Shown here: piece by piece, positions 5,215-12,381 of the stretch
Layout: the number at the start of each line of letters is the position of its first letter
Numbering within the stretch: the first letter of the stretch is position 1
Origin: JAIMBK01 sp040755975
GTDB taxonomy: Bacteria; Bacillota; Desulfotomaculia; Desulfotomaculales; Nap2-2B
DNA length: 12,593 bases
Assembly (NCBI GenBank): GCA_040755975.1
Contig: JBFLZY010000077.1
Span: forward strand, 1-12,593
Direction of reading: 5' to 3'
Made by a program: the position numbers and the translations under genes
The notes under the pieces: generated by a model
The model's database searches: none
What the model saw: only the letters and a program-made list of their open reading frames with translations
What the model was told of the DNA's origin: nothing

Positions 5215-5721
5215 TCACCTACCGTAAAATGTTTTCCCGTTAAACATACTTTGGTAGGTTTCTTCAACGGCTTTTCGCAATTCAACTTTTGTAGAAGCGA
5301 AGAAAAGGTGGGTCTTGCAGGTGCAATCGCTGGTGCCGAAATGCAAAACTGCCGGCAGGAGCCTTTTCGCCAAACAGCGGGAGATCGAACATTCGATCTT
5401 CCGGGCGCTTTCCATAACGAAGACTTCTTTTAATTCGCCGACCGACAGGAAATAGTCAATGTGCCAGCGGATTTTTTTGTCGCGCTTCAGGTGCCGGTAA
5501 ACCCTCGCCCGTAATCCCCCCATGGCCGAACCTACGTAAGCGTACCATCCCGGCAAAAAGGTGATATTGCCTAAAGCGCCCGCGCGGATATTTTGTTTTT
5601 GGCCGAGGAAAATGAAAAGGATGTATGCGCCGGGATTAGCGGGGATGGAAAGGGCCGGCTTCAAGTCCGCAAACCGCACTTCAAAAATTTCTTCCGCCGG
5701 TCCTTCCAGAATGTATTTCAT
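5215..5721 (-). CDS. DUF123 / GIY-YIG-like (Uri superfamily) protein
   Basis: 168 residues. GAYILFIF (31-38) and GWYAYVGSAMGGLRARV (58-74) form the GIY-YIG-like core, with Arg71; KIRWHIDYF (83-91) carries the conserved WHIDY; Glu110 follows in ARKIECSIS, and FGTSDCTCKTHLFF (128-141) gives the family's C-x-C-x2-H element. This pattern is typical of DUF123 (COG1833), common in archaea and in some Clostridia. Members are predicted nucleases of the GIY-YIG fold; the biological substrate is unknown. ATG 5721 has AGGGGA 8 nt upstream and shares its A with the stop of a 29-codon ORF (TGATG), so it is likely translated by coupling. The small protein copy B follows after 6 nt. Length is a little above the single-domain norm because of the extra N-terminal strand. 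Confidence 0.82.
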   Translation of the reverse strand: MKYILEGPAEEIFEVRFADLKPALSIPANPGAYILFIFLGQKQNIRAGALGNITFLPGWYAYVGSAMGGLRARVYRHLKRDKKIRWHIDYFLSVGELKEVFVMESARKIECSISRCLAKRLLPAVLHFGTSDCTCKTHLFFASTKVELRKAVEETYQSMFNGKTFYGR

Positions 5722-5810
5722 CAGGGGTTCCCCTGCACCGCCAGGGCCGCCCCTTTCCGGATCTGGCCCGCCTCAGAAAAAGCAGCCGGAAAAACATCAC
5801 CCTGCTCCAT
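5721..5810 (-). CDS. 29-residue leader ORF coupled to the DUF123 gene
   Basis: ATG 5810 follows AAAGGAGGTG, one of the strongest ribosome sites in the window. The frame reads MEQGDVFPAAFSEAGQIRKG, then AALAVQGNP, and stops at TGA 5721-5723, overlapping the next ATG by one base. No homology recognised. It could be a genuine small protein, a leader that delivers ribosomes to the DUF123 start, or the front end of a longer gene displaced by a frameshift. Confidence 0.4.
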   Translation of the reverse strand: MEQGDVFPAAFSEAGQIRKGAALAVQGNP

Positions 5811-5856
5811 AAACAACCACCACCTCCTTTAGCTGATCCTTATCCTGAACTGCCGC

Positions 5857-5958
5857 TTAAAGACGCAACAGAAAAGCTGTCCTGACCCGGAAGACGTTAA
5901 TGATACTTTGATCATATCTCCTGTAATCCCCGGGGTGCTCCGCCAGACGCACACCCAT
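5857..5958 (-). CDS. possible 33-residue ORF behind the ABC ATPase
   Basis: The ATG at 5958 follows the ATPase stop (TAG 5959-5961) with no gap and reads MGVRLAEHPGDYRRYDQSII before ending at TAA 5857. 'EHPxDYR' is reminiscent of REP-associated transposases, but the rest does not fit. There is no ribosome site of its own; it could be translated by stop-start coupling, or be non-coding. Confidence 0.2.
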   Translation of the reverse strand: MGVRLAEHPGDYRRYDQSIINVFRVRTAFLLRL

Positions 5959-6798
5959 CTACGCCTGGACAGCCAGAGTTTTTCCTGCCGTTTCTTTTCC
6001 TTCGAGAATATCCCCATTCGCCGGTCCGTTTAACGGCGCCACGGGCGTTATCTGCAACCCCCAGCTGTTTTTCGCCACCACCGCTTCAACGCCGTAAACA
6101 GTCCGGATGTTTTCAGGGGAAAGCACTGCTTCCGGTGTACCGGCGGCAAAAATACGCCCTTCGTGCAAGAGGATCAGGTAATCACTGTAGCGGGCAGCCA
6201 GGTTTAAGTCGTGCAAAACGACAACCACCAGCCGCTGTTGACTTCTGGCCAATTCCCGCATGAGCGCCAGAACTTCCAGCTGGTAGCGCACATCCAGCGT
6301 GGCCGTCGGTTCATCCAGCAGAAAAACAACCGGTTCCTGGGCCAGGGCCCGGGCGATGAAAACCTTCTGCCGCTGGCCGCTGGAAAGTTCGCCGAGCTGT
6401 CGGTCTCCCAGGTCAGTCAGCCCCAGGTAGTCCAGAGCCCGGGAAGCCACCGCCAGGTCCCGCTCCCCCACCCCCCAGGTAAGGTGGGGCCGGCGTCCCT
6501 GGAGAATCGTCTCCAGCACGGTACAGGGAAACGCCTGCCCCGTGCCCGGCGGAGGCACGTACCCCAAACAGCGCCCCACTTCCCGGCCACGCAAGTCAGC
6601 CAGATTCTTCCCGTCAAGAATAATCGTCCCCATGCGTGGCTTCAATACCCTGGCCAGGCAGCGCAAAAGGGTGCTCTTCCCAGAACCGTTGGGACCAACA
6701 ATTCCCAGCACCTCCCCGGGCTGCACCTTAAAGGTCACGTTTTCCAATACCGGCACGCTGCCGTAAGAAAAACAAACCCCTTTTATCTGAAAGAGCAT
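5959..6798 (-). CDS. ABC transporter ATPase, BtuD/FecC-type (iron-complex/corrinoid import)
   Basis: 279 residues, cytoplasmic, hydrolysing ATP to drive the neighbouring permease. Walker A GPNGSGKST (35-43), signature LSSGQ (138-142), Walker B VVFLLDEP with Glu163, and the H-loop VVLHDLN (His196) are all present. The Q-loop is unusual: the family reads YVPQ, but here Tyr80-Val81-Pro82 is followed by Pro83 (CCG, one base from CAG). The C-terminal extension after about residue 240, with 'VYGVEAVV', is usual for this class. ATG 6798 is chosen, with GGGGGAAGGA just upstream; the longer frame to 6948 lies inside the permease. It starts 49 nt after the permease stop, as the last firm gene of the operon. 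Confidence 0.9.
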   Translation of the reverse strand: MLFQIKGVCFSYGSVPVLENVTFKVQPGEVLGIVGPNGSGKSTLLRCLARVLKPRMGTIILDGKNLADLRGREVGRCLGYVPPPGTGQAFPCTVLETILQGRRPHLTWGVGERDLAVASRALDYLGLTDLGDRQLGELSSGQRQKVFIARALAQEPVVFLLDEPTATLDVRYQLEVLALMRELARSQQRLVVVVLHDLNLAARYSDYLILLHEGRIFAAGTPEAVLSPENIRTVYGVEAVVAKNSWGLQITPVAPLNGPANGDILEGKETAGKTLAVQA

Positions 6799-6847
6799 TT
6801 TATCCTTCCCCCTCTCATTTCGCCAGGCGGACAAGAACTTCCTGCCG

Positions 6848-7960
6848 TTATCCCCACCACTGCCGCTTTTTCTTAATGAGCAGGTAAATGAAAAAGGGCG
6901 AACCCATGAGGGCGGTGATGATTCCCACCGGCAGTTCGGTAGGCGCAATGATGGTCCGGGCCAGGGTATCGGAAAGCAGTAACAGCACCGCTCCCATCAG
7001 GCAGGAAGAAGGGATGAGAAAGCGGTTGTCGCTGCCGATGAGCATCCGGCAGATATGGGGCGAAACCAGGCCGATAAAGCCAATGATCCCGGTAAAGGCC
7101 ACCGCCGCCGAGGCCACCAGGGTAGAAAGCCCCAGGGTGAAAAGGCGCACCCGGCTCACATTTACCCCCAGGTTTGCCGCCACTTCTTCGCCGGCCCCCA
7201 TCACGTTTAAGTCCCAGGCGAAATAAAGCAGCCCGCCAATAGAGCCAAAGACTATGGGTGCCACCAACCCCACGGTTTGCCAGTTTGCCCCCCAAAAACC
7301 CCCCATTAACCACACTACCAGCTCTCTTAGCGCTTCGTGGTTGGAAATGTACTTTAAAAGGGAGACACCGGCCTGGAAGAGGTAGCCGATCGCCACCCCT
7401 CCCAGCACCAGGACCTCCGGCGCCAATCCTTTAAAAGTAGCCAAAAGATAAGCCAGAACCATGGTTAAAGCACCAAAAATAAAGGCATTGGTAACAATCA
7501 ACCATTTGGAAAGAACCAGATAGCTACCCCCCAGAAGCCCCGTGCCCAGAACAATAGCCAGGGCCGCTCCAAGGGCCGCCCCGCTGGAAAGACCTAAAGT
7601 ATAGGGGGAAACCAGCGGGTTCCTCAACACCCCCTGCATTACCGCCCCGGCTCCGGCCAGGCTCATCCCCGTAAGCACGGCCAGAAAAACACGGGGCAAG
7701 CGAAGCTGCCAGACCACCGTTTCCGCCAGTTCATTGGCCGGAAAAACTTTTAATCCCCAGCGCGCAAGAATGGCCCCGATCACGTCTCTGCCGCTAATCC
7801 CGGCAGCGCCTACTGCGGTGGAATAAAGAATCCCCAGCAAAAGCACCCCGAGCAAAACGATCAGTAAAAGCACCTTGCGACCGGTGTACCGGGAGTAAGC
7901 CGCCTTAACGGCCGGTAAATTTTTTTCCGCCAGGCCGTTTATTCCTGCCGGCAGATCCAC
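6848..7960 (-). CDS. ABC transporter permease, BtuC/FecD family
   Basis: 370 residues with about ten hydrophobic segments. LRLPRVFLAVLTGMSLAGAG, MQGVLRNPLVSPYTLGLSSG, the GEEVAANLGVNV coupling-helix segment that contacts the ATPase, and GFIGLVSPHICRMLIGSDNR are hallmark stretches of the FecCD family, which imports cobalamin, haem and ferric siderophores. It would form a homodimeric channel with two ATPase subunits. The start is GTG 7960, with GAGGAG 10 nt upstream. It follows the nearest binding-protein gene by 75 nt. The family does not by itself tell corrinoid from siderophore substrates; the cobN neighbour favours a corrinoid or other tetrapyrrole. Confidence 0.92.
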   Translation of the reverse strand: MDLPAGINGLAEKNLPAVKAAYSRYTGRKVLLLIVLLGVLLLGILYSTAVGAAGISGRDVIGAILARWGLKVFPANELAETVVWQLRLPRVFLAVLTGMSLAGAGAVMQGVLRNPLVSPYTLGLSSGAALGAALAIVLGTGLLGGSYLVLSKWLIVTNAFIFGALTMVLAYLLATFKGLAPEVLVLGGVAIGYLFQAGVSLLKYISNHEALRELVVWLMGGFWGANWQTVGLVAPIVFGSIGGLLYFAWDLNVMGAGEEVAANLGVNVSRVRLFTLGLSTLVASAAVAFTGIIGFIGLVSPHICRMLIGSDNRFLIPSSCLMGAVLLLLSDTLARTIIAPTELPVGIITALMGSPFFIYLLIKKKRQWWG

Positions 7961-8035
7961 GCCAGCCCCGCTCCTCTTCGCTTAATTCCTAATGCTGCAG
8001 CGTAAATTCATTCGATGATCTTTGAACAAGCAAAA

Positions 8036-9109
8036 TTATTTTTCCGGGTAAACCCAGTTCCCTTTATACTCTGACTTGTAGAACTTTTCCATGATCTCCC
8101 GGTGAACGGCCGCCGGGTCGAGATCGGCAAAAAGCTGGGGATATAACCATTTGGCGTAGTAGCACAGAAGGACCACATCCCGGGGCGAACCGCTCAATTC
8201 GGTGGAGATAAGGTACACCCGCCCTGTCTTTACGGCGTCCAGCCCTTCCCAGCCCGGCCTTTTCATGATGGTCTTGCGCATCTCTTCTAATCTGCCGGGA
8301 TCGGTGACTCCGTAACCCATCGGAATGTCCGTGTACAGAACTTCTTTAATCACTACCTGGGGGTTCTGCGCGAGCACCCATTCGGCGCTTACTTTGGGAT
8401 AGCGGCCGGGTTCACTGGCCGCAATGTTTGCCCCGCCGGCCAGGGCGATCCGCTCATCACCGCCGCTGCCTTTGGCGTAAGTCACATAATCGCCCGTCCG
8501 CCCTTCCAGGTAAACTTTTACCCGTTCCTCCGGCTTGACTTTCTGCAAGCTCTCCTCAATCAGCCGGGAATATTTTTCGACAAAAGCCACATATTTTTCC
8601 GCTTCCGCTTCCCGGCCTACGATCTTGCCGAGGGTGCGCAGATCAGAGGCAAAACTCTTGGGCTTGTAAAGGTCAAGGTAAACCAGGGGGATACCGGCCG
8701 CATCGATCTGTTCAGCCAGTTCCTTCTTGAGAGCCGGACCCCCTGAAGGGCCGTAAGCAAAGACGAGATCGGGACGCTGGGCAACGATCTTTTCTACGTT
8801 CGGAGTGAAAGTCGGCCCCACAGTCTGCTTCTCTTTTGCCTGCGGAGGAAGCCGCTGGCCGTCGGAAAGAGCGATAATTTTATCGTTTGCGCCCAGGACA
8901 TAAAGCATCTCGGTGACGTTGGGATTAAGGCTGATTATCTTCCCAGGCGGCGCAGGAACCTCCACCTGCCGGCCGTAAGAATCGGTGATGGTTATTTTTT
9001 TGGCCTTTTCCGCAGCGCCCGGGGATTGGCTTTCCCGGCAGCCGCCGCCTAGCAAAGAAATTAACAGAAAAGCGGTCAAAATGGCGGCGCTTTTTAAAAA
9101 TCTCTGCAC
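8036..9109 (-). CDS. BtuF/FecB-type substrate-binding lipoprotein, third in the locus
   Basis: 357 residues from GTG 9109, which has AGGAGG 4 nt upstream (the frame open to 9151 overlaps the previous gene). The signal peptide ends in LLGGGC, giving a lipidated Cys24, so the protein is anchored outside the membrane. ITITDSYGRQVEVPAPPGKI, then ISLNPNVTEMLYVLGANDKI, and NVEKIVAQRPDLVFAYGPSG are the standard opening of the periplasmic-binding fold with a long connecting helix. It is the most BtuF-like of the three paralogues and lacks the KETWKTF-type stretch of the other two. It sits 20 nt behind the preceding lipoprotein gene and next to the permease, so it may be the original partner of the transporter. 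Confidence 0.9.
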   Translation of the reverse strand: MQRFLKSAAILTAFLLISLLGGGCRESQSPGAAEKAKKITITDSYGRQVEVPAPPGKIISLNPNVTEMLYVLGANDKIIALSDGQRLPPQAKEKQTVGPTFTPNVEKIVAQRPDLVFAYGPSGGPALKKELAEQIDAAGIPLVYLDLYKPKSFASDLRTLGKIVGREAEAEKYVAFVEKYSRLIEESLQKVKPEERVKVYLEGRTGDYVTYAKGSGGDERIALAGGANIAASEPGRYPKVSAEWVLAQNPQVVIKEVLYTDIPMGYGVTDPGRLEEMRKTIMKRPGWEGLDAVKTGRVYLISTELSGSPRDVVLLCYYAKWLYPQLFADLDPAAVHREIMEKFYKSEYKGNWVYPEK

Positions 9110-9129
9110 TGCTCCTCCTCCTTTAATTT

Positions 9130-10191
9130 TTAGGCTTCGGGATAAGCCCATTTGCCCTTAAAGGGCACCTTCAGCCACTGTTCAAAGTACTCTTTAAGAA
9201 TCTGCTCCGGATTAATGTCTTGAAATTTTTCGGGGTGAAGCCACCTGGCCAGGTAAATAGCCTCCACAAACCTTCCTAAGCCCGGGATGTTTAAAAAGTA
9301 AACCCTGTTTTTTTCTATTGCTCTGGTTTTGCTTAGCACGGGATTTTTCTTTACCTCTTTCTCCAATTCCTTGACCCTATTTAGATCTTGTGTGTTGTAC
9401 CCCAGGCCATCACTGGTATAAACCATCACCAGAGCTTCCGGATTTTTGCTGAGTACCCACTCCCCGCTTACTTCCGGGGTTTCTGGCGAAGCAGGAAGCT
9501 CTCCAGCCAGGTTGGTCCCTCTAGCCAAATTTATTGCCTGGTCGTAGGATGAACCCGGGGCAAAAGTTTTCCAGGTTCCTTTGGTAAAGTAAGTTGTCCA
9601 CAGGCACAGCACCCTGGGCTTATTTTTTGTCCCGGCCAGACGCTCCTGAACAGTTGTCAGGGGCTGGTTTTTCCACTGCAAAAACTGCTGCGCCCTTGCT
9701 TCTTTACCAAAAATTTTGGCCACCCGGAGAAAATCTTCGTCATATTTATCCAGGTAGTAGAAATCTATACCAATTACCTTAATCCCCAGCGCCTCGATCT
9801 TATCCCTTACCTCTTTTGAGGGGTATTTACCGTAGGTGAGTACGGCCTCCGGTTTGAGCTCCGCAATTTTCTCCACATTCGGCTCGGTCCATTTGCCTAC
9901 CAGAGGCTTGCTTTTCAAACCTAAAAACGGCACATTTTGCACGTTATCGCTTACGCCCACCATTGCTTCCTCCGGCACTTCCAAAAGGCGCATGGCTTCA
10001 GCAATGGTAGGGTTCAAGACCACTACCCGCTGCAGCGGCCGGGATAGACTAACGGTTTTTCCTGCGGCATCGGTAATTACAATTCCGGCGGTTTGTGGCT
10101 TTTCTTTTTGCTGTCCACAGCCGGCCAGGAAAACAATAAGTATGACGGTAACAATGACAAAACCTGCAAAAAGACTCTTTTTCAACTGCAT
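9130..10191 (-). CDS. BtuF/FecB-type substrate-binding lipoprotein, second in the locus
   Basis: 353 residues from ATG 10191, with GGGAGGG 6 nt upstream. The signal peptide ends in VFLAGC (lipidated Cys25). IVITDAAGKTVSLSRPLQRV, NVEKIAELKPEAVLTYGKYP and GTWKTFAPGSSYDQAINLAR mark the fold; the C-terminus ends VPFKGKWAYPEA. It is clearly closer to the protein at 10298-11413 than to that at 8036-9109: both share the TWKTF...GS..DQ segment and the PFKG(K/R)WAYPE tail. This is a recent duplicate with a possibly different ligand preference. A stable hairpin lies in its 5' untranslated region (10217-10263). Confidence 0.9.
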   Translation of the reverse strand: MQLKKSLFAGFVIVTVILIVFLAGCGQQKEKPQTAGIVITDAAGKTVSLSRPLQRVVVLNPTIAEAMRLLEVPEEAMVGVSDNVQNVPFLGLKSKPLVGKWTEPNVEKIAELKPEAVLTYGKYPSKEVRDKIEALGIKVIGIDFYYLDKYDEDFLRVAKIFGKEARAQQFLQWKNQPLTTVQERLAGTKNKPRVLCLWTTYFTKGTWKTFAPGSSYDQAINLARGTNLAGELPASPETPEVSGEWVLSKNPEALVMVYTSDGLGYNTQDLNRVKELEKEVKKNPVLSKTRAIEKNRVYFLNIPGLGRFVEAIYLARWLHPEKFQDINPEQILKEYFEQWLKVPFKGKWAYPEA

Positions 10192-10216
10192 CCCAAGCCC
10201 TCCCTCAAAGCCTGAT

Positions 10217-10263
10217 ATTTGCCGCCGCACGCCGGCAAGCCGGTAAAATACGGCGGGACAAAT
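10217..10263 (-). other. strong hairpin between two binding-protein genes
   Basis: ATTTG plus CCGCCG (10217-10227) pairs with CGGCGG (10251-10256) and CAAAT (10259-10263), 11 base pairs with a 2-nt bulge. The loop holds a second small hairpin, CCGG-CAAG-CCGG (10232-10243). There is no U-tract on either side, so it is more likely an mRNA-stabilising or processing element than a terminator. It starts 25 nt upstream of ATG 10191. Confidence 0.5.
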
Positions 10264-10297
10264 GTTCCCATGGGTAACTTCTTTTCTTTCTCCATCC

Positions 10298-11413
10298 TTA
10301 TCTCAAAGATTCGGTAGATTCAGGATAGGCCCACCTGCCTTTAAAGGGCACATGGAGCCATTTATCGAAGTATTCTTTTAGTACCCGGTCGGGATTCACA
10401 TCTTTAAAGCGCTCGGGGTAAAGCCATTTGGCCAGGTAAAGGGCTCCAATATATGTCTTGTCGCTTCCAAAGAGCTTGGTGTGGATTAGGCAAACTCGCC
10501 CTTCTTTGACTGCCTCTGTAGCACGCAACACTCCGTTTTGGAAAGCCTCCTCTCTTATAGCTTTGGCTTGATTGAAATCGGCTACAGTGTAACCCAAACC
10601 TTTTCCCTCGGAAACGCCTACCGCAACAAAGGCCGGATTCTCCTTTAAAATCCACTCAGCGTTTACCTGGGGGTAGCTTTCCAGCGAACCAGCTATATTG
10701 TTGCCGCCGGCCATCTTTATACACTGGTCAACTGCGCTCCCTTGACCAAATGTTTTCCAGGTCTCTTTAGAAAGGTTGCTTTCCCAAATAGCAAATACAC
10801 GAACTTTTTTTTCATTTGGCAGATCTTGCAGGTTTTTGGAGAGCATAGCTACTTTTTCTGCCTTCCACTTGATGAAGTCTTCCGCCTGTCGAACCTTGAC
10901 GAACATCCGAGCTAAAGCGAGCAGATCCTTATCGTAGGTTTCGGGTTTAAAGAAATCAAGCCGAACCACTTTGACCCCGGCAGGTTCCAATTTCTGCTCT
11001 AATTCTCCGCCAGGCCACTTGCTGTAGGTCAATACGACCTGCGGCTTTAGTTCTACTATTTTTTCAACGCTTGGGTTGTCCCACTTCCCCACCACTGGTT
11101 TATCCTGAAGGCCAAGGTAAGGATTTTGCTGTACAGTATCACTAATGCCGATTATTGCATCCCGAACCCCTATGATAGATAAAGCTTCCGCTACATCGCC
11201 ATTTAACACAACCACCTTTTCCAGCGGCTGGGGAACGCTAACGCTTCTCCCCAGAGAATCTGTAATGGTGATTTCTGCCGGAGAAACCTCCTTTTTTGTT
11301 TGCCCGCACCCTGCCGTGAAGGCTACGCAGAAGATGATTAAAAACGCTAATAAGCTGAACAAGAAACTATTCTTCAAGCTGCCTGCTGCCCGGAAACCTC
11401 TCATTTTAAGCAT
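10298..11413 (-). CDS. BtuF/FecB-type substrate-binding lipoprotein, first in the locus
   Basis: 371 residues from ATG 11413, with AAGGAGG 6 nt upstream (11420-11426). The signal peptide ends in FTAGC (lipidated Cys36; an additional Cys29 lies in the hydrophobic stretch). ITITDSLGRSVSVPQPLEKV, NPSVEKIVELKPQVVLTYSK and ETWKTFGQGSAVDQCIKMAG follow the binding-protein fold; the end reads VPFKGRWAYPESTESLR. It is a close paralogue of the next gene. All three lipoproteins presumably deliver to the single permease/ATPase pair downstream. Internal differences in the cleft region (for example WESNLSKETWK against WTTYFTKGTWK) suggest related but not identical ligands. Confidence 0.9.
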   Translation of the reverse strand: MLKMRGFRAAGSLKNSFLFSLLAFLIIFCVAFTAGCGQTKKEVSPAEITITDSLGRSVSVPQPLEKVVVLNGDVAEALSIIGVRDAIIGISDTVQQNPYLGLQDKPVVGKWDNPSVEKIVELKPQVVLTYSKWPGGELEQKLEPAGVKVVRLDFFKPETYDKDLLALARMFVKVRQAEDFIKWKAEKVAMLSKNLQDLPNEKKVRVFAIWESNLSKETWKTFGQGSAVDQCIKMAGGNNIAGSLESYPQVNAEWILKENPAFVAVGVSEGKGLGYTVADFNQAKAIREEAFQNGVLRATEAVKEGRVCLIHTKLFGSDKTYIGALYLAKWLYPERFKDVNPDRVLKEYFDKWLHVPFKGRWAYPESTESLR

Positions 11414-11508
11414 ATTTTACCTCCTTATCCTATGCGTTGTGCCTTCTATGCCAAAAAGATTCGCCTATAAATTCCTTCCCACCAAGGGAGGCCTGTGAAA
11501 TCTATCTC

Positions 11509-12030
11509 TCACCAAAATAGAGCCAAGACGAGGATGAAGGCAATCACTATCCCATTTCGAATCGTCACTGAAATACCCATAAGCTCCAAGCCTGTCCTTA
11601 GTCCAAATATCCCTACATAATAAGGCATGAGATATCGAAACATCATGGCGATGCCGGAAAGCACATCGCCAGCAAGGAGGGAGAGAACAACTCCCTTTGC
11701 GCTGATCTCACCTGATGATAAAAGTCCACTTGCCACGGCATAGGCTGCATTAGAATGTCCTAACTGTGCAGCAACTATCCCCAAACCTTGATACCTTGCA
11801 AGCATTGAGTTTGCAGCAGCTGGCGAAGCAAAGGCTGTAATAAAGCTTATCCCACACTCATGCCTTAAATGGGAAAAATTTGTGATGGGTTTGGCGAGAA
11901 ATGAAAGCTTTTCCACCAACTTTAAGGAGATAAGGAATTCGCCAAGTATAACACCCAAAATAATGACGGGGAGCGTACGTAAAAGGAGTTTCCCGGAAGT
12001 TAAAAATGCGCTTGATAAAACCTCAGTCAC
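11509..12030 (-). CDS. Gate-domain (nucleoside-recognition-like) membrane protein
   Basis: 173 residues from GTG 12030, which has AAGGTGA at suitable spacing; GTG 12039 (176 residues) is the alternative and lies inside that site's reach. Several hydrophobic segments; LRTLPVIILGVILGEFLISL, ECGISFITAFASPAAANSML and AKGVVLSLLAGDVLSGIAMM match the Gate/nucleoside-recognition family, with the small-residue stretch GDVLSG. Family members range from single-Gate proteins to pairs of adjacent genes (as in spmA/spmB); only one half is here. Placed between a cobN remnant and three binding-protein genes, it could be an auxiliary channel for the same substrate, but no function is established. It reads in the same direction as its neighbours, 95 nt ahead of the first lipoprotein gene. 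Confidence 0.75.
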   Translation of the reverse strand: MTEVLSSAFLTSGKLLLRTLPVIILGVILGEFLISLKLVEKLSFLAKPITNFSHLRHECGISFITAFASPAAANSMLARYQGLGIVAAQLGHSNAAYAVASGLLSSGEISAKGVVLSLLAGDVLSGIAMMFRYLMPYYVGIFGLRTGLELMGISVTIRNGIVIAFILVLALFW

Positions 12031-12044
12031 CTTCGTCACCTTTT

Positions 12045-12180
12045 TCAGCGCAAGCCTTTAAGGGCTTCCCTTATCTTAACCATCTTCTTCTCCCAGTCCT
12101 CAACATCCTCATCTTAAGTTCTTAAATCTCAGCTGGCCCTTTTTCTCTGACTTCACTGCCACGAGTTTATTTCTCTCACC
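12045..12180 (-). pseudogene. C-terminal remnant of a second cobN-like gene
   Basis: Just before the Gate gene the minus strand reads DEDVEDWEKKMVKIREALKG then LR and TGA (12045-12047). This parallels EEVADWGAKMQKIKAKLGG at the end of the cobN frame at the window edge. In the next frame upstream (to about 12180) AVKSEKKGQL parallels its GEVKGEFQGG, so one frameshift separates the two pieces. Both the order and the spacing of the matching segments agree, which makes chance unlikely. Nothing of the large catalytic part of CobN remains here. Confidence 0.6.
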
Positions 12181-12187
12181 TTACCAT

Positions 12188-12379
12188 TTACTTTAATGGC
12201 GGATATATGAGAACGCCATGTTTAGTGGGATCAAATTGCGAACCGAAATATTCCCGGAGAAGTTCGTGGAGAACTGCTGTAGGATCGATGTCCTTGAACA
12301 AATCCGGCTGGAATATCTTTGCTGCGTATAGAAGCCCCACTTCCTCACATTTAATCCCGGGTTTCCAAAAAAAATCAAA
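12188..12379 (-). pseudogene. C-terminal remnant of a BtuF-type binding protein
   Basis: The frame ending at TAA 12188 reads CEEVGLLYAAKIFQPDLFKD, IDPTAVLHELLREYFG and GVLIYPP. The three intact lipoproteins end in the same way ('LAKWLYPERFKDVNPDRVLKEYF...WAYPE'). Only about 60 codons are left, with no signal peptide or start; upstream the frame runs into cobN as a shadow. It begins 2 nt after the cobN stop, so a fourth binding-protein gene once stood here, directly behind cobN. Confidence 0.7.
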
Positions 12380-12381
12380 TC

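Noticed and set aside
5829..6017. 62-residue minus-strand ORF
   Set aside because: It overlaps the ATPase end out of frame, and its only internal Met with purines nearby has a 2-nt spacer; composition is not protein-like.
6211..6876. 221-residue plus-strand ORF
   Set aside because: It is the antisense shadow of the ABC ATPase, Gln/His/Pro-rich with no family resemblance.
10192..10297. Cobalamin riboswitch between lipoprotein genes
   Set aside because: I looked for the B12-box-like conserved stretch here and in 11414-11508 and did not see it; both gaps are too short for the full aptamer.
11474..11491. Terminator hairpin CCTTCCC-accaa-GGGAGG after the Gate gene
   Set aside because: The stem has a bulge and no U-tract on the minus strand; it may be only a weak structure.
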